Positions 45,789-54,777 of a stretch of 64,000 nt of DNA are shown here, piece by piece. Where the stretch lies: the NCBI GenBank assembly GCA_965661005.1, contig CBFICB010000002.1:248001-312000 (forward strand). The letters run 5' to 3'. A program made the position numbers and the translations under genes. Under the pieces are notes generated by a model. The model was not told the DNA's origin and did no database searches. It saw only the letters and a program-made list of their open reading frames with translations. Position 1 is the first letter of the stretch; each line of letters begins with the position of its first letter. Source of the DNA: UBA5109 sp965661005 (GTDB lineage: Bacteria; Pseudomonadota; Gammaproteobacteria; Pseudomonadales; Pseudohongiellaceae).

Positions 45789-47033
45789 CTAAACCTTTGC
45801 TGCCACAAGCTCTAGACTGGCATTCAAAAGCACATTACAACCTTTTTCTACGTCATGCCAATGACTCCATTCATCTGGAGCATGACTGATCCCGCCTACA
45901 CTAGGGATGAATAGCAAGCCTGTTGGCGTGATATCTGTAAAAAACTGAGCATCGTGACCAGCACCGCTTGGCATAAGCATGGTTTTATACCCTAAAGCCT
46001 TAGAGTGTTTTTCTAGTAATGCCATCATATCACTGGAACAGGGCTTGGGTTCTAGCCAGCTCATCTGTTCATATTCAAACATCAATTTATGACGCCGCGC
46101 AATTGATGAAAGTACTTTACGACAAGAGTCAGCCAGATTTTCCATCACCTCTTCTGACATGTCTCTGCCTACCAGAGTAAATTCTGCTTGCCCTGGTACT
46201 GTATGAGCAAACCCTGGTTTAAGTTCAACACTTCCAATAGTCAGTCGGCTTTTATCTGTGCCTTCTTCATCAATGATACGCGCTATCTCATGGGCAAAAT
46301 CGGCCACCCCCATGAAGGCATCACTGCGCAAGTCCATTGGGGCAGTTCCGGCATGTCCTGCCTTTCCAATAAATTTCACCAGCCATTTAAATACACCGGA
46401 TATACCTTCCACTACTCCAATAGCCTGCCTTTTTTTCTCAAGTATAGGACCTTGTTCAATATGCAATTCTAAAAATCCAATTAGACTTTCAGGATCTCGC
46501 GCAGCATCCATAGCTAAATAATAAGGCATTTGATGGCGAGCCATGGCATCACGCAGCAGCTCTCCCGAATGATCACGGGCTGATTCGAGCCAGTTTAGTT
46601 TTAAATTTCCAGTCAAGGCTTGTGCCCCTAACATCCCTCCAAATCTTCCTTCTTCCTCACTGGTGGCAATAACCTCAAGAGCATATTGTAATGGGATATT
46701 GTTTTCCTGAATGACCCGTAAACATTCAATCCCTGCTACAACACCAAGCACGCCATCAAACATCCCACCGGCCGGTACTGAATCAAGATGTGAACCAATT
46801 ACCAGAGCTTTCTTACCCGGATCACCATAGCGTCCAATAACATTTCCGGCCCCATCCATATCGGTTTCAAGATTCATAGCGTTCATCTGTTTTTGCAACC
46901 AGTGCCTTGCTTTCATGTCTTCATCAGAAAAGCCTTGACGATAAACTCCCTGATCCTCAGCGTTATAACCAAAACGACCAAGGGTATAGATATCGTTTTT
47001 CACACGCTCAATATCGATTGTAAAAGTAGTCAT
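45789..47033 (-). CDS. M20-family amidohydrolase, N-carbamoyl-amino-acid hydrolase type
   Basis: This subfamily (hydantoinase/carbamoylase, allantoate amidohydrolase, beta-ureidopropionase) cuts an N-carbamoyl group to ammonia, CO2 and an amino acid. The 414-residue product has metal-site motifs GSHLDSVPAGGMFDGVLGV and ATSEEEGRFGG, FLELHIEQGPILE and PSGAGHDAQFF, plus a lid-domain GKAGHAGTAPMDLRSDA. The substrate cannot be read from motifs. It is the last gene of a six-gene operon that also encodes a transcarbamylase, which fits a carbamoyl substrate. It follows the synthetase gene by 12 bases. Confidence 0.9.
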   Translation of the reverse strand: MTTFTIDIERVKNDIYTLGRFGYNAEDQGVYRQGFSDEDMKARHWLQKQMNAMNLETDMDGAGNVIGRYGDPGKKALVIGSHLDSVPAGGMFDGVLGVVAGIECLRVIQENNIPLQYALEVIATSEEEGRFGGMLGAQALTGNLKLNWLESARDHSGELLRDAMARHQMPYYLAMDAARDPESLIGFLELHIEQGPILEKKRQAIGVVEGISGVFKWLVKFIGKAGHAGTAPMDLRSDAFMGVADFAHEIARIIDEEGTDKSRLTIGSVELKPGFAHTVPGQAEFTLVGRDMSEEVMENLADSCRKVLSSIARRHKLMFEYEQMSWLEPKPCSSDMMALLEKHSKALGYKTMLMPSGAGHDAQFFTDITPTGLLFIPSVGGISHAPDEWSHWHDVEKGCNVLLNASLELVAAKV

Positions 47034-47045
47034 CTAAGCACTCGC

Positions 47046-49055
47046 TTATGCCGCCCAACCCAACTCTTTGGCACGCTTTGCTGCCAGATCTGGAACATCT
47101 GTTTTTACGAAATGCATATGCAATACCTGAACTCCTATCAGATGATTGATAATCGCATCCAATTGCACTTTTTCGGCGTCGCTGATATCTGGATTGTCAT
47201 GTCGTGCAAAAAGCGCTGTCACGCCCTCATAGGATAAGAGGCCCGCAGATTCGATACTTTCCTGACTAAGGTGTTTATCTGCCAATTGTTTCATCTGCTG
47301 CCATTTTGTTGCATCAGTATGTGCAGGTGGCGCCATGAAGGCAAATTTTTCGCGCTTATATAACACGTCAGGTAATATGCCTTTCATGGCTTCTCTAAGC
47401 ACCCACTTTTCTGTTCTGCCCTTTATGCGATATTCAGGCGGCAATTGCACAGCCATTTCTGCCAAATGATGATCAAGAAAAGCCGGTCGTGCTTCCATGG
47501 AGTTGGCCATATCTACTCGGTCTCCTCCCCAGGTCAAGATCTGACCTTCCAACATTGTTTTGCACCAGACATATTGTGCTTTATCAAGAGCATGTCTACC
47601 CTGAAGCTGTGTTTCATCCAGATTATCGGCAATAGCCTTACCAGGACTATAATCCTGCAACTTAGACGCAATATCTTCATTTAACAGATCTGGCACATAC
47701 TCAGAGCAAGCTAACCAGGGTTGAAGGCAACTCGGTGTAAAGCCAACCTTAAAATGTAAAGCTGGATCATCAATCTGGTTTCTGGCAAGCATGGCCCCCG
47801 TAAAGATCGCATTGCTTTCATTTAAAAGAGAATGCCACTCAGCTTTTTCTTCTGCGCTGAGACTATCTAGTCCATGCAGGAACATATCTCTACGAAATGC
47901 AGGGTACCCTCCAAAAAGTTCATCTGACCCTTCACCTGTCATTACCACTTTATAATTGCTCTTATTAACATGTTGACTCATTAAAAATTTTGCTACACCT
48001 AAAGTGTTATAGATGGTTCTTTCCGTATGCCATAAAGTTTTTTCAAAATAGCCATAAAGTTCATTACCTGACAAGCGCATAATATCCTGATCCGCACCAC
48101 ATGCCTCAGCCATTTCTGTTGCGATAGCACTTTCATCATAGTTCTTATCATCAAAACCGATAGTAAATGCTTTAACCGACCCTTGACTGCAAGCAGATGC
48201 AAGACCAATAATTGCACAAGAATCAATGCCGCCTGATAAATAACTTCCAACAGCAACATCAGCTTCCATTCTTAAATTTACAGCATCCAATAAGCCTTCT
48301 CTAACTTTCTGTATAGCATCAGTTTCGCTTATGGCTTTACGCTCATGCTCTTTTGGAAAATCCAAATCCCAATATTTTTTTTCTGAAACCTTCAAGCTTC
48401 CAGCATCTTTTTTTATTGTAATAACATGACCAGGTTGCACTTGGTGAATATTTTTAAATGCAGTAGTGCCCGGGACCATTGTTTGAATTAATTGATGATA
48501 AAGACCTTCTGGAGAAAACTCTGGTTTGACCTCCGGATGAGCAAAAAGAACTTTTAATTCCGATCCAAAAATTATTTTTCCATTTACCTCAGTCCAGTAA
48601 AGAGGTTTGATTCCAAATCGATCTCTGACCAGAAACAAGCTTTCACTATTTTTGTCAAAAAGGGCAAAAGCAAACTCCCCACGTAAATGCGTTAAAGTAT
48701 CATCGATGCCCAGACGGGGATAAAGATGAAGGATAATTTCAGAATCACTTTTAGAAGAAAATCGATCTCCTTGCGCAGTCAGGTTGGCGCGAATTCGTTG
48801 ATAATCATAAAATTCGCCATTATGGGTAAGCAGGAGATTCTTGTCTTTGCTAACAAATGGTTGCTTACCCCTTTTCTCATCTAGGTCAATAATGGAGAGC
48901 CTGGCATGAGAAAAACCGACCCCCTGATCATCAAAAACATGATAGCCAAAGCCATCCGGGCCACGATGATGCTGAATCGCAGCCATATTCACCAGAGTTT
49001 GGGGGTTAATTTTTTCATCTGTATTGGCGTGCATCACGCCAGCAATTCCACACAT
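47046..49055 (-). CDS. Asparagine synthetase-like glutamine amidotransferase
   Basis: The 669-residue product starts MCGIAGVMHANTD, with the catalytic Cys2 of class II glutamine amidotransferase, RGPDGFG and HNGEFYDY. The synthetase domain has the pyrophosphate loop SYLSGGIDS at about 274 and GEGSDELFGGYPAFRRD. It would amidate a carboxylate using ATP and glutamine. It is about 100 residues longer than Escherichia coli AsnB, and the operon context (transcarbamylase, carbamoyl hydrolase, symporter) suggests a substrate other than aspartate. The C-terminal WDHLI-like tail replaces the usual end. An AsnB role in plain asparagine synthesis is the alternative. Confidence 0.88.
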   Translation of the reverse strand: MCGIAGVMHANTDEKINPQTLVNMAAIQHHRGPDGFGYHVFDDQGVGFSHARLSIIDLDEKRGKQPFVSKDKNLLLTHNGEFYDYQRIRANLTAQGDRFSSKSDSEIILHLYPRLGIDDTLTHLRGEFAFALFDKNSESLFLVRDRFGIKPLYWTEVNGKIIFGSELKVLFAHPEVKPEFSPEGLYHQLIQTMVPGTTAFKNIHQVQPGHVITIKKDAGSLKVSEKKYWDLDFPKEHERKAISETDAIQKVREGLLDAVNLRMEADVAVGSYLSGGIDSCAIIGLASACSQGSVKAFTIGFDDKNYDESAIATEMAEACGADQDIMRLSGNELYGYFEKTLWHTERTIYNTLGVAKFLMSQHVNKSNYKVVMTGEGSDELFGGYPAFRRDMFLHGLDSLSAEEKAEWHSLLNESNAIFTGAMLARNQIDDPALHFKVGFTPSCLQPWLACSEYVPDLLNEDIASKLQDYSPGKAIADNLDETQLQGRHALDKAQYVWCKTMLEGQILTWGGDRVDMANSMEARPAFLDHHLAEMAVQLPPEYRIKGRTEKWVLREAMKGILPDVLYKREKFAFMAPPAHTDATKWQQMKQLADKHLSQESIESAGLLSYEGVTALFARHDNPDISDAEKVQLDAIINHLIGVQVLHMHFVKTDVPDLAAKRAKELGWAA

Positions 49056-49100
49056 AACTACCTTATTAATATTGATTAATAATAAATTGATATTTGATTG

Positions 49101-50192
49101 TTAGACTACATCCAGGACACGACCTTTCCGATGAACTATGCACGTTAGTAAAGCCATTCTCACAAACACTGCACCTCTTGCTTGAGAGAAATACCAGTTA
49201 TATTGAGTGTTATCCAATTTAGTAGATAACTCTTCACCCCGAGCAAGCGGGTGGAGAATGATCGCGTTTTCTTTAAAAGGGGTACTAAGATCTAATTTAA
49301 ACTCCGAACCATAGGTTTCAAAACTATCACCTATCCAGGCAATCGCATTGATATAAATAATATCCAACTCGGGGGCAGATTCAGTAAATGCTTTTTTTGC
49401 ACGAATAACATTTAGTCCTTTTCCTTGCATTTCTTTAATGAATTCATCACCGGATTTATCTCCGTTTCCAAAAATTAAAATTTCGGAGAACATTTGTGGA
49501 AATATTGAAAATATTTTAAGCAGACTTTTTACCGTGCGCATTTTCTCAGGAACACCAATAATTCCTACTTTTATTTTTTTGTCATTAGGTACCGTTTTAT
49601 TTATCAGATACGGCCGCCATTTGAAAATGGTATATAAATCAGCCATTGCTTGAGTTGGGTGCTCTTCTACCCCATTACCAGCATTGATAATAGGAATACG
49701 CAAAGAGCTTAACATGTCACTCAAGGATTCTTCTCGAGTATCTCGTAGCACGACACAGTCAGCATAGTTATTGAACATTTCTCCAACATCAGAAAGTGAT
49801 TCTCCTTTGGCAATACCGGTCGTGGAACGATCGGTAATTGACATGATATCTCCCCCTAACCTGTGCCATGCACTTTCAAAGGAAAGCCTTGTGCGAGTGC
49901 TTGGCTCATAAAAAGCACTGATCAATATTTTTCCTTGTAAAGGCGTACTAAAACGTTCCGGATTGCTTTCATATTTTGCAGCAAGTCTAAATAATTGCAG
50001 TAATGTTTTTTGATTAAACTGTTCAGAAGAAAGAATATGCTGATTTTCTAAAGGCAATAAATGGTCACCATCTTCTACAATGGTTCTTAACAATTCTTTA
50101 GGGTGAGAATCACCATAAACTTCCGGCTTTTCCCGATTCACTTTTATATCATCATTCTCATAGCTATTTTTTGGTGTTCGATGAGTTACCAT
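49101..50192 (-). CDS. Transcarbamylase of the aspartate/ornithine carbamoyltransferase family
   Basis: The family moves a carbamoyl group from carbamoyl phosphate to an amino group. The 363-residue product has the carbamoyl phosphate motif YEPSTRTRLSFESAWHRLGG (STRTR at 98-102), Lys129 in KGESLSD and HPTQAMADLYT (178-188). RTVKSL at 219-224 matches the aspartate-binding Arg167 region of PyrB. The TRxQ motif that holds the aspartate side chain in PyrB is replaced by YINAIAW (280-286), and HPLPR by HPLARGEEL. A 60-residue N-terminal extension is unusual. It is not a standard pyrB. It overlaps the 39-residue peptide gene by seven bases. Confidence 0.88.
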   Translation of the reverse strand: MVTHRTPKNSYENDDIKVNREKPEVYGDSHPKELLRTIVEDGDHLLPLENQHILSSEQFNQKTLLQLFRLAAKYESNPERFSTPLQGKILISAFYEPSTRTRLSFESAWHRLGGDIMSITDRSTTGIAKGESLSDVGEMFNNYADCVVLRDTREESLSDMLSSLRIPIINAGNGVEEHPTQAMADLYTIFKWRPYLINKTVPNDKKIKVGIIGVPEKMRTVKSLLKIFSIFPQMFSEILIFGNGDKSGDEFIKEMQGKGLNVIRAKKAFTESAPELDIIYINAIAWIGDSFETYGSEFKLDLSTPFKENAIILHPLARGEELSTKLDNTQYNWYFSQARGAVFVRMALLTCIVHRKGRVLDVV

Positions 50193-50305
50193 AAATCACC
50201 TTTTTTGATATCACGAATAAGTAGACCTAATAAAAATATTGGTGCAAAAACTGTCACACCAAGCGCAAGACAAACCAATATCGTTAATAGGCTAAGAGAA
50301 ATCAC
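50186..50305 (-). CDS. 39-residue single-span membrane peptide
   Basis: A short frame starts at GTG 50305, one base after the symporter stop, and ends at 50186, overlapping the transcarbamylase ATG. Translation gives a hydrophobic helix MISLSLLTILVCLALGVTVF and a basic end RDIKKGDLW. A GGGGG ribosome-binding stretch lies eight bases upstream. Stop-start packing on both sides argues that it is translated. A small hydrophobic partner encoded directly behind a sodium symporter is a known theme (for example small accessory subunits of NSS and SSS transporters), so a symporter subunit is inferred. It is below usual ORF-length cutoffs. Confidence 0.72.
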   Translation of the reverse strand: MISLSLLTILVCLALGVTVFAPIFLLGLLIRDIKKGDLW

Positions 50306-50306
50306 G

Positions 50307-51734
50307 CTAAACCCCCTGCTCCTTTTCGGTCATGTCTTCAAATTTAAAATCAGAATTTCTAAGCAAACTAACTCCTACTATTGTTAGCAAAGACACTGCA
50401 CAAGAAACTAATGCGGCTACATAAAAGCCAATCTGAAAATATGCAATTAAGCCGGAGAGAGTTCCAAGGATCATCGCCAAGGCAGCCGCAGTCCCTGTAG
50501 CCCAGCGAAAATACAGCCCGAAAACTATCGGCCAAATAGCACTTGCTACGAAAGCCCCTGTAAAATATAACAATGAAGCGAGTGTTGTTAATCGAGGCAG
50601 ACATAAGAGCCAGGTCATCACACCAAGACCTAAAATAATATATTTGCTGACCTCGAAGCAGCGCTTGTCAGTTGCAGATTTATTAATATGACCTCTGTAA
50701 ATATCTTGGGTGATTAGGTCTGAAGTCGCAGCTAGCAGTGAATCAAGACTGGAAGCCAATGCTGAAAAAATAACAATAAATACGATAACAGCTCCAGCGG
50801 TACCTAATATCTGCCCAGCAACAAGCGGGCCCACCATATCAGCAGACGGCACAATAAGATTTAATGAAGGTGCTGCTAAGGCTATAAAACCAGCAACTAT
50901 AGGAATTGGCAACCAGAGCAAGCCACCTATTAAATAAGCTTTAGAGCCAGTATTTTTTCTGAAAGCAAAAGCTCGCGACCACCAGACATTGGAATGGAAT
51001 ATTTCACCCACACCAAAAAGTAGATTATTAAATAAAAACATAATGGCAGCCGGGAATAACATGCTAAGCAGCATTGGGTTATTCTGTCGTACATTGTCAT
51101 GCAAGCTTTCAAAGCCGATATTATGGATAACCAGACTCGCAATAATTATGATGCCTAACAAAATTATAATCGTTTGCACAAAGTCGGTAGCTATAACAGC
51201 TCGCAATCCTCCTAATAAGGTATAGGAAACACAAACGAGTAAAATTACACTCATACCAAGATGGTAATTTAGCCCACTCAATGCGTTAACCAATATACCG
51301 CCTGCCATCCCAAGGCTTATCAACCAACCCAAGGCATAAAACAAGGAAATAATTAAAAATATTCGCCAAGCAAAAATGCCATAACGTTTACGAATGAAAT
51401 CCCCTGAAGTAAACCCATGCGGCAGGATTGCTTTAATCCTGCCAGCTAATGGAGCAAACAATAGTAGGCCGACTGCTCCGAGGGAATACCCGAGCATCCC
51501 CCAAATACCTAATTGGTAAGTTAATTGTGGCGCGGTCATTGTTGTATTACTGGTAACCCAGGTTGCCATGGCAGTTGCTGATGCAAAGGCAAGCCCTACA
51601 TTACGACCAGCGAGCATATGATCGTCCAAGGTTTTATTTTTTCTACCCAATAAATATCCAGCACTGACCCAAAGCAGACCAAAAATCATTAAAATTAAAA
51701 GTGCTAGACCGGGATTTAGTGCTGCATTATTCAT
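50307..51734 (-). CDS. Sodium:solute symporter (SSS family)
   Basis: The product of about 475 residues has around 13 membrane segments. The first helix is followed by KNKTLDDHMLAGRNVGLAFA, SATAMATWVTSNTTMTAPQL and LGYSLGAVGLLLFAPLAGRI, the core of the SSS family. SGDFIRKRYG and FSALASSLDSLLAATSDLIT, the Na2-site region, follow. It imports an unknown solute with sodium. I chose the ATG at 51734; the frame could start nine codons earlier. It overlaps the upstream gene by eight bases and abuts the 39-residue peptide gene. Confidence 0.92.
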   Translation of the reverse strand: MNNAALNPGLALLILMIFGLLWVSAGYLLGRKNKTLDDHMLAGRNVGLAFASATAMATWVTSNTTMTAPQLTYQLGIWGMLGYSLGAVGLLLFAPLAGRIKAILPHGFTSGDFIRKRYGIFAWRIFLIISLFYALGWLISLGMAGGILVNALSGLNYHLGMSVILLVCVSYTLLGGLRAVIATDFVQTIIILLGIIIIASLVIHNIGFESLHDNVRQNNPMLLSMLFPAAIMFLFNNLLFGVGEIFHSNVWWSRAFAFRKNTGSKAYLIGGLLWLPIPIVAGFIALAAPSLNLIVPSADMVGPLVAGQILGTAGAVIVFIVIFSALASSLDSLLAATSDLITQDIYRGHINKSATDKRCFEVSKYIILGLGVMTWLLCLPRLTTLASLLYFTGAFVASAIWPIVFGLYFRWATGTAAALAMILGTLSGLIAYFQIGFYVAALVSCAVSLLTIVGVSLLRNSDFKFEDMTEKEQGV

Positions 51735-52158
51735 AATGAGATTTCTCTGCCTTGTGGCCAAGAAAAATAGTCACTAGCAAAACGCTGAATAAAGCAAAAC
51801 CCAATATGAAAAAAGTGAAAGCCTTCGTTAAAGAATGATGAGCAACAACAATGGAAACAATATTACTTTGCTCCTGGCCTGAGTCGATGCGATAAAAATA
51901 TTCACCACTGGTCAATCCAGTCAAAGTAATACTACCTGATCCAGTTAAGTTGATTGTTTTAACATTATTGAAATTTTCAGTCAGGGCTTGTTGAAGATAT
52001 AAAGAAGAAGAAGCTGAGTCAGAATGCCAACTCAACACAAAATAACCTTCAGTAGAAATATCTGTATCTGAACTTAAAAGAATTTCAGCCGAGCAGGACT
52101 GGCCGACAGTTAATAAGAATACTAACCAAACAACGAAACACGCTCTAGTCTGCAACAT
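51727..52158 (-). CDS. Small secreted-face membrane protein with fibronectin-like fold
   Basis: The 143-residue product has a signal peptide (ending SCSA) and a short beta-rich domain with EGYFVLSWHSDSASSSLYLQ and ITLTGLTSGEYFYRIDSG, which reads like a fibronectin type III repeat. A C-terminal membrane helix (AFTFFILGFALFSVLLVTIFL) is followed by a short basic tail. It is the first gene of the operon and overlaps the symporter start, so it may scaffold or gate the symporter. No named family was recognised. Confidence 0.75.
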   Translation of the reverse strand: MLQTRACFVVWLVFLLTVGQSCSAEILLSSDTDISTEGYFVLSWHSDSASSSLYLQQALTENFNNVKTINLTGSGSITLTGLTSGEYFYRIDSGQEQSNIVSIVVAHHSLTKAFTFFILGFALFSVLLVTIFLGHKAEKSHYE

Positions 52159-52516
52159 CTGCAGAGCGTAGATAACAGTCCTCCAAACAGTTTTAAATTA
52201 ATTCACTATATCTTTATGAATCAGACAAATAGGGGCGTAAGCATACTATAAAGACAATAATTTATAAACTCGCCAAATTTACGCATTAAAAAATATAATT
52301 TATTAAAAGTGAAACTAAAGCTTTATGCTTTTATTACCTTCTACTATTACTTGGAGCCATTAGCCCAACGAATTTCTACTGAGATGTTACCTAAAAAAGG
52401 CTATAAAATTTGAGCTAATGGAATTTCTTGATTCAATACAAGAAAATATTATTATTCGCTAATGTCTAATTTAGGTTAGTAGTGGATATTTAACTGGTCA
52501 GATTTTCTCTCTTTAT
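52159..52516. other. AT-rich intergenic region between the ureido-type operon and P450 gene
   Basis: No gene, tRNA or strong terminator is visible in this 358-base stretch. Both neighbours run leftward, so the promoter of the six-gene operon must lie here. I see A/T-rich candidates such as TATAGT on the minus strand near 52233 and 52212, but none has a convincing -35 partner at normal spacing. Confidence 0.6.
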
Positions 52517-53707
52517 TTATAAGACAGTAACCGGAAGTGATTTAATTCCTCTAAGCGTATTATGAGGAACTCTGACAGGCTCTTCGCATTCAAACCTTTT
52601 TACTCTAGTTAGCAAACTTTCAAGTAAAGATCTTATTTCAAGGCGAGCCAGATTAGATCCTGGGCAAGAGTGCGGACCAAAGCCAAAGCTAACATGTTCA
52701 CTAGCATTCTTGCGGCTGATATCGAACTTTTCGGGGTTTTTAAATTTACGTTCGTCCATACTAGCTGATGCATAACTTAAAAAAGCGAATGAACCTTCTT
52801 TTAACGTTATTCCCTCAATCTCAAAATCTTTAGCCAAGCATCGCGTAAAAGATCTAATTGGCGCTTCCATTCTAAGAATTTCATTAATCGCATTTGGAAT
52901 CAAAGACGGATTTTCTCGCAATAAATCCCATTGTTCCGGATTTTCACTAAACAACCAAACAGCATTACTAGTTGCGTTAATAGTGGTGTCGAGAGAAGGA
53001 ATCATGTAATCAAACATCATAAATGTTGCTTGTTCATGAGTTATCTTGCCTTCATCTGCAGCCTTAAACACTTGATCACCCCAACCACCTTTTACCAACA
53101 TATCCCTGCTCACTTTTTGTTGGACGTAATCCATTAGGGCTTTTACATCAAGCATGCCGGCCTTTGTTCTTTCGGTATTGGGATGCCCAAAGGCATTAAA
53201 GACTCCTGCAGCCCAAGACAGCATGTTTTCCTTTCCCTCTTCATCAATACCAATCAAATTGGTAACTATATTCATGGGTAAGAACAATGAGAGGTCTTCA
53301 ACAGCATCAAAATGTTTTCGCTTCACAAGCTTGTCTATGTGAGCATCGGCTGAATCTTTAATTTGGTCGCGCACTTCCTTTAACCCCTGAGGCAACAAGG
53401 GTTTCATAAATACTTTTCGCATACTTGTATGCGCAGGTGCGTCTTGCATAACCATATTGCCCCCCATCCCCTCGTTCACAGCAGGATTTAGGGTAACCCC
53501 TTTACCTGAACAAAACACATCGGCATTTTGCAATCCGGCTGTTACATCCTCATATCGAGAAACAAACCAAACATCATAAAGGCTTAGCCATACAGCAGGC
53601 GCAAAATCGCGTAATTCTTTATAAAAAGGATAGGGGTTTAAAATAAACTCATCAGAGTAGTAGTCAACGTCACTAGTTGGAATGGAATTAATCATTGCTG
53701 TATTCAT
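52517..53707 (-). CDS. Cytochrome P450
   Basis: This soluble bacterial P450 (396 residues) would hydroxylate a small molecule with electrons from a ferredoxin. The heme motif is FGFGPHSCPG, with the ligand Cys at 348. The K-helix ExxR is EILR, and the I-helix reads MIPSLDTTINATSN, where Pro-Ser replaces the usual Ala-Gly ahead of the Asp-Thr pair. No ferredoxin or reductase gene is nearby. The class resembles bacterial P450s acting on aromatic acids or terpenoids. The upstream six-gene operon runs the same way, but a 358-base gap separates them. Confidence 0.92.
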   Translation of the reverse strand: MNTAMINSIPTSDVDYYSDEFILNPYPFYKELRDFAPAVWLSLYDVWFVSRYEDVTAGLQNADVFCSGKGVTLNPAVNEGMGGNMVMQDAPAHTSMRKVFMKPLLPQGLKEVRDQIKDSADAHIDKLVKRKHFDAVEDLSLFLPMNIVTNLIGIDEEGKENMLSWAAGVFNAFGHPNTERTKAGMLDVKALMDYVQQKVSRDMLVKGGWGDQVFKAADEGKITHEQATFMMFDYMIPSLDTTINATSNAVWLFSENPEQWDLLRENPSLIPNAINEILRMEAPIRSFTRCLAKDFEIEGITLKEGSFAFLSYASASMDERKFKNPEKFDISRKNASEHVSFGFGPHSCPGSNLARLEIRSLLESLLTRVKRFECEEPVRVPHNTLRGIKSLPVTVL

Positions 53708-53813
53708 GGGATACCTTTGTTATCTTTCTTATGGCCTTAAACCCCAAACTTTGAAAGTATCATCTTGGTGATATTTTTTAAAGACGAAACCAATTTTAGA
53801 AATAAATCATAGC

Positions 53814-54185
53814 CTAGACATCTTCGCAGTCAATCAGTTCATATCCTATGCCCCGACTAGCATCTATTAATGTATCAACCTTTGAAAACCCAAGTGGCTC
53901 TGCATACTGAATGTTTTCAGCATGAATTTCATGCACAATGATAGAGAGCGAAGGAGCACCACACATCGCAATAAGCAAAATACCTGTCTTGGTTCCGCAA
54001 GAGCTTGCAAGTACCTCAATACCTGCACCGGTCAGTATTTTTGCACTTTGTGATGGAGAAATATTTGTAGCCTCTTCACATTGAAATAGCTCACGCGTGT
54101 CATAAATTAGTTCTGTAGTTTTTAGAACGCAGCCAACTGAAGAAGTGCTTATTAAAAATACAGCTATCATTGCTTTCATATACAT
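53814..54185 (-). CDS. Small lipoprotein of unknown function
   Basis: The 123-residue product starts MYMKAMIAVFLISTSSVGCV, with a lipobox (SVGC; Cys at about 19). The mature part is short, with several more Cys residues (FQCEEA, SSCGTKTG, AMCGAP, IDCEDV) that could form two disulphides. Nothing else is recognised. It is a single gene 106 bases upstream of the P450, on the same strand, so co-transcription is possible. A non-homologous short ORF is the alternative; signal and codon use make a real gene likelier. Confidence 0.6.
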   Translation of the reverse strand: MYMKAMIAVFLISTSSVGCVLKTTELIYDTRELFQCEEATNISPSQSAKILTGAGIEVLASSCGTKTGILLIAMCGAPSLSIIVHEIHAENIQYAEPLGFSKVDTLIDASRGIGYELIDCEDV

Positions 54186-54336
54186 AAAGCTTCCTTACTA
54201 GCATTTAGCTTCTATTAACTTAAGCTATTATGTGACTGCTAATTAATCTCTACAAGTATATGTCTGCTTTCTATCAAAAGCGGACATGGATATAAAGAAA
54301 GTTTTTTATAGATTAATGGAGGGCCAGTCAACAGAC

Positions 54337-54413
<77 letters not shown>

Positions 54414-54450
54414 AAACTTTACGTCTGGAATATTACTAAACAGGTCGTTT

Positions 54451-54515
54451 ACCGACCTCACCCTCCTCTTTATCCCTTAAAGGGGGTGCGCTCTAACCAA
54501 CTGAGCTACAGACCC
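54451..54515 (-). pseudogene. Degenerate partial copy of tRNA-Ile, copy 2
   Basis: The 31 bases at 54485-54515 are identical to the acceptor strand, D arm and start of the anticodon stem of tRNA-Ile. The anticodon region then carries about 13 extra bases, and the T arm and 3' acceptor strand are missing. The following spacer (AAACTTTAGGTCT...) also resembles that beside tRNA-Ile, so a unit of about 102 bases was duplicated. Confidence 0.8.
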
Positions 54516-54552
54516 AAACTTTAGGTCTTGAATATTGCTAAACAGGCCTTTT

Positions 54553-54613
54553 ACCGACCTCACCCTCATCTTTTCCTGCTAGCTGAGGTTCGCTCTATGC
54601 AACTAGGCATCAG
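54553..54613 (-). pseudogene. Degenerate partial copy of tRNA-Ile, copy 3
   Basis: ACCGACCTCACCCTC repeats 102 bases from the same string in copy 2, followed by a decayed version of the D arm and acceptor (CGCTCTATGCAACTAGGCATCAG). It cannot fold as a tRNA. The remaining gap up to tyrS (54614-54777) has no gene and no visible rRNA sequence. Confidence 0.65.
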
Positions 54614-54777
54614 ATTCATACTTCATATCTGGAACGCTAATAAACAGTACATAAACTGCATGCATAATCAGGCGAACGCGCATTATACAGAGTCAGGATT
54701 TACAGACAAGAGCTTTAATTAACTGCTCCTCAAAACAGCCTAAATTAGACCTTTGAATTTATGGAACCGTGTCTTAT

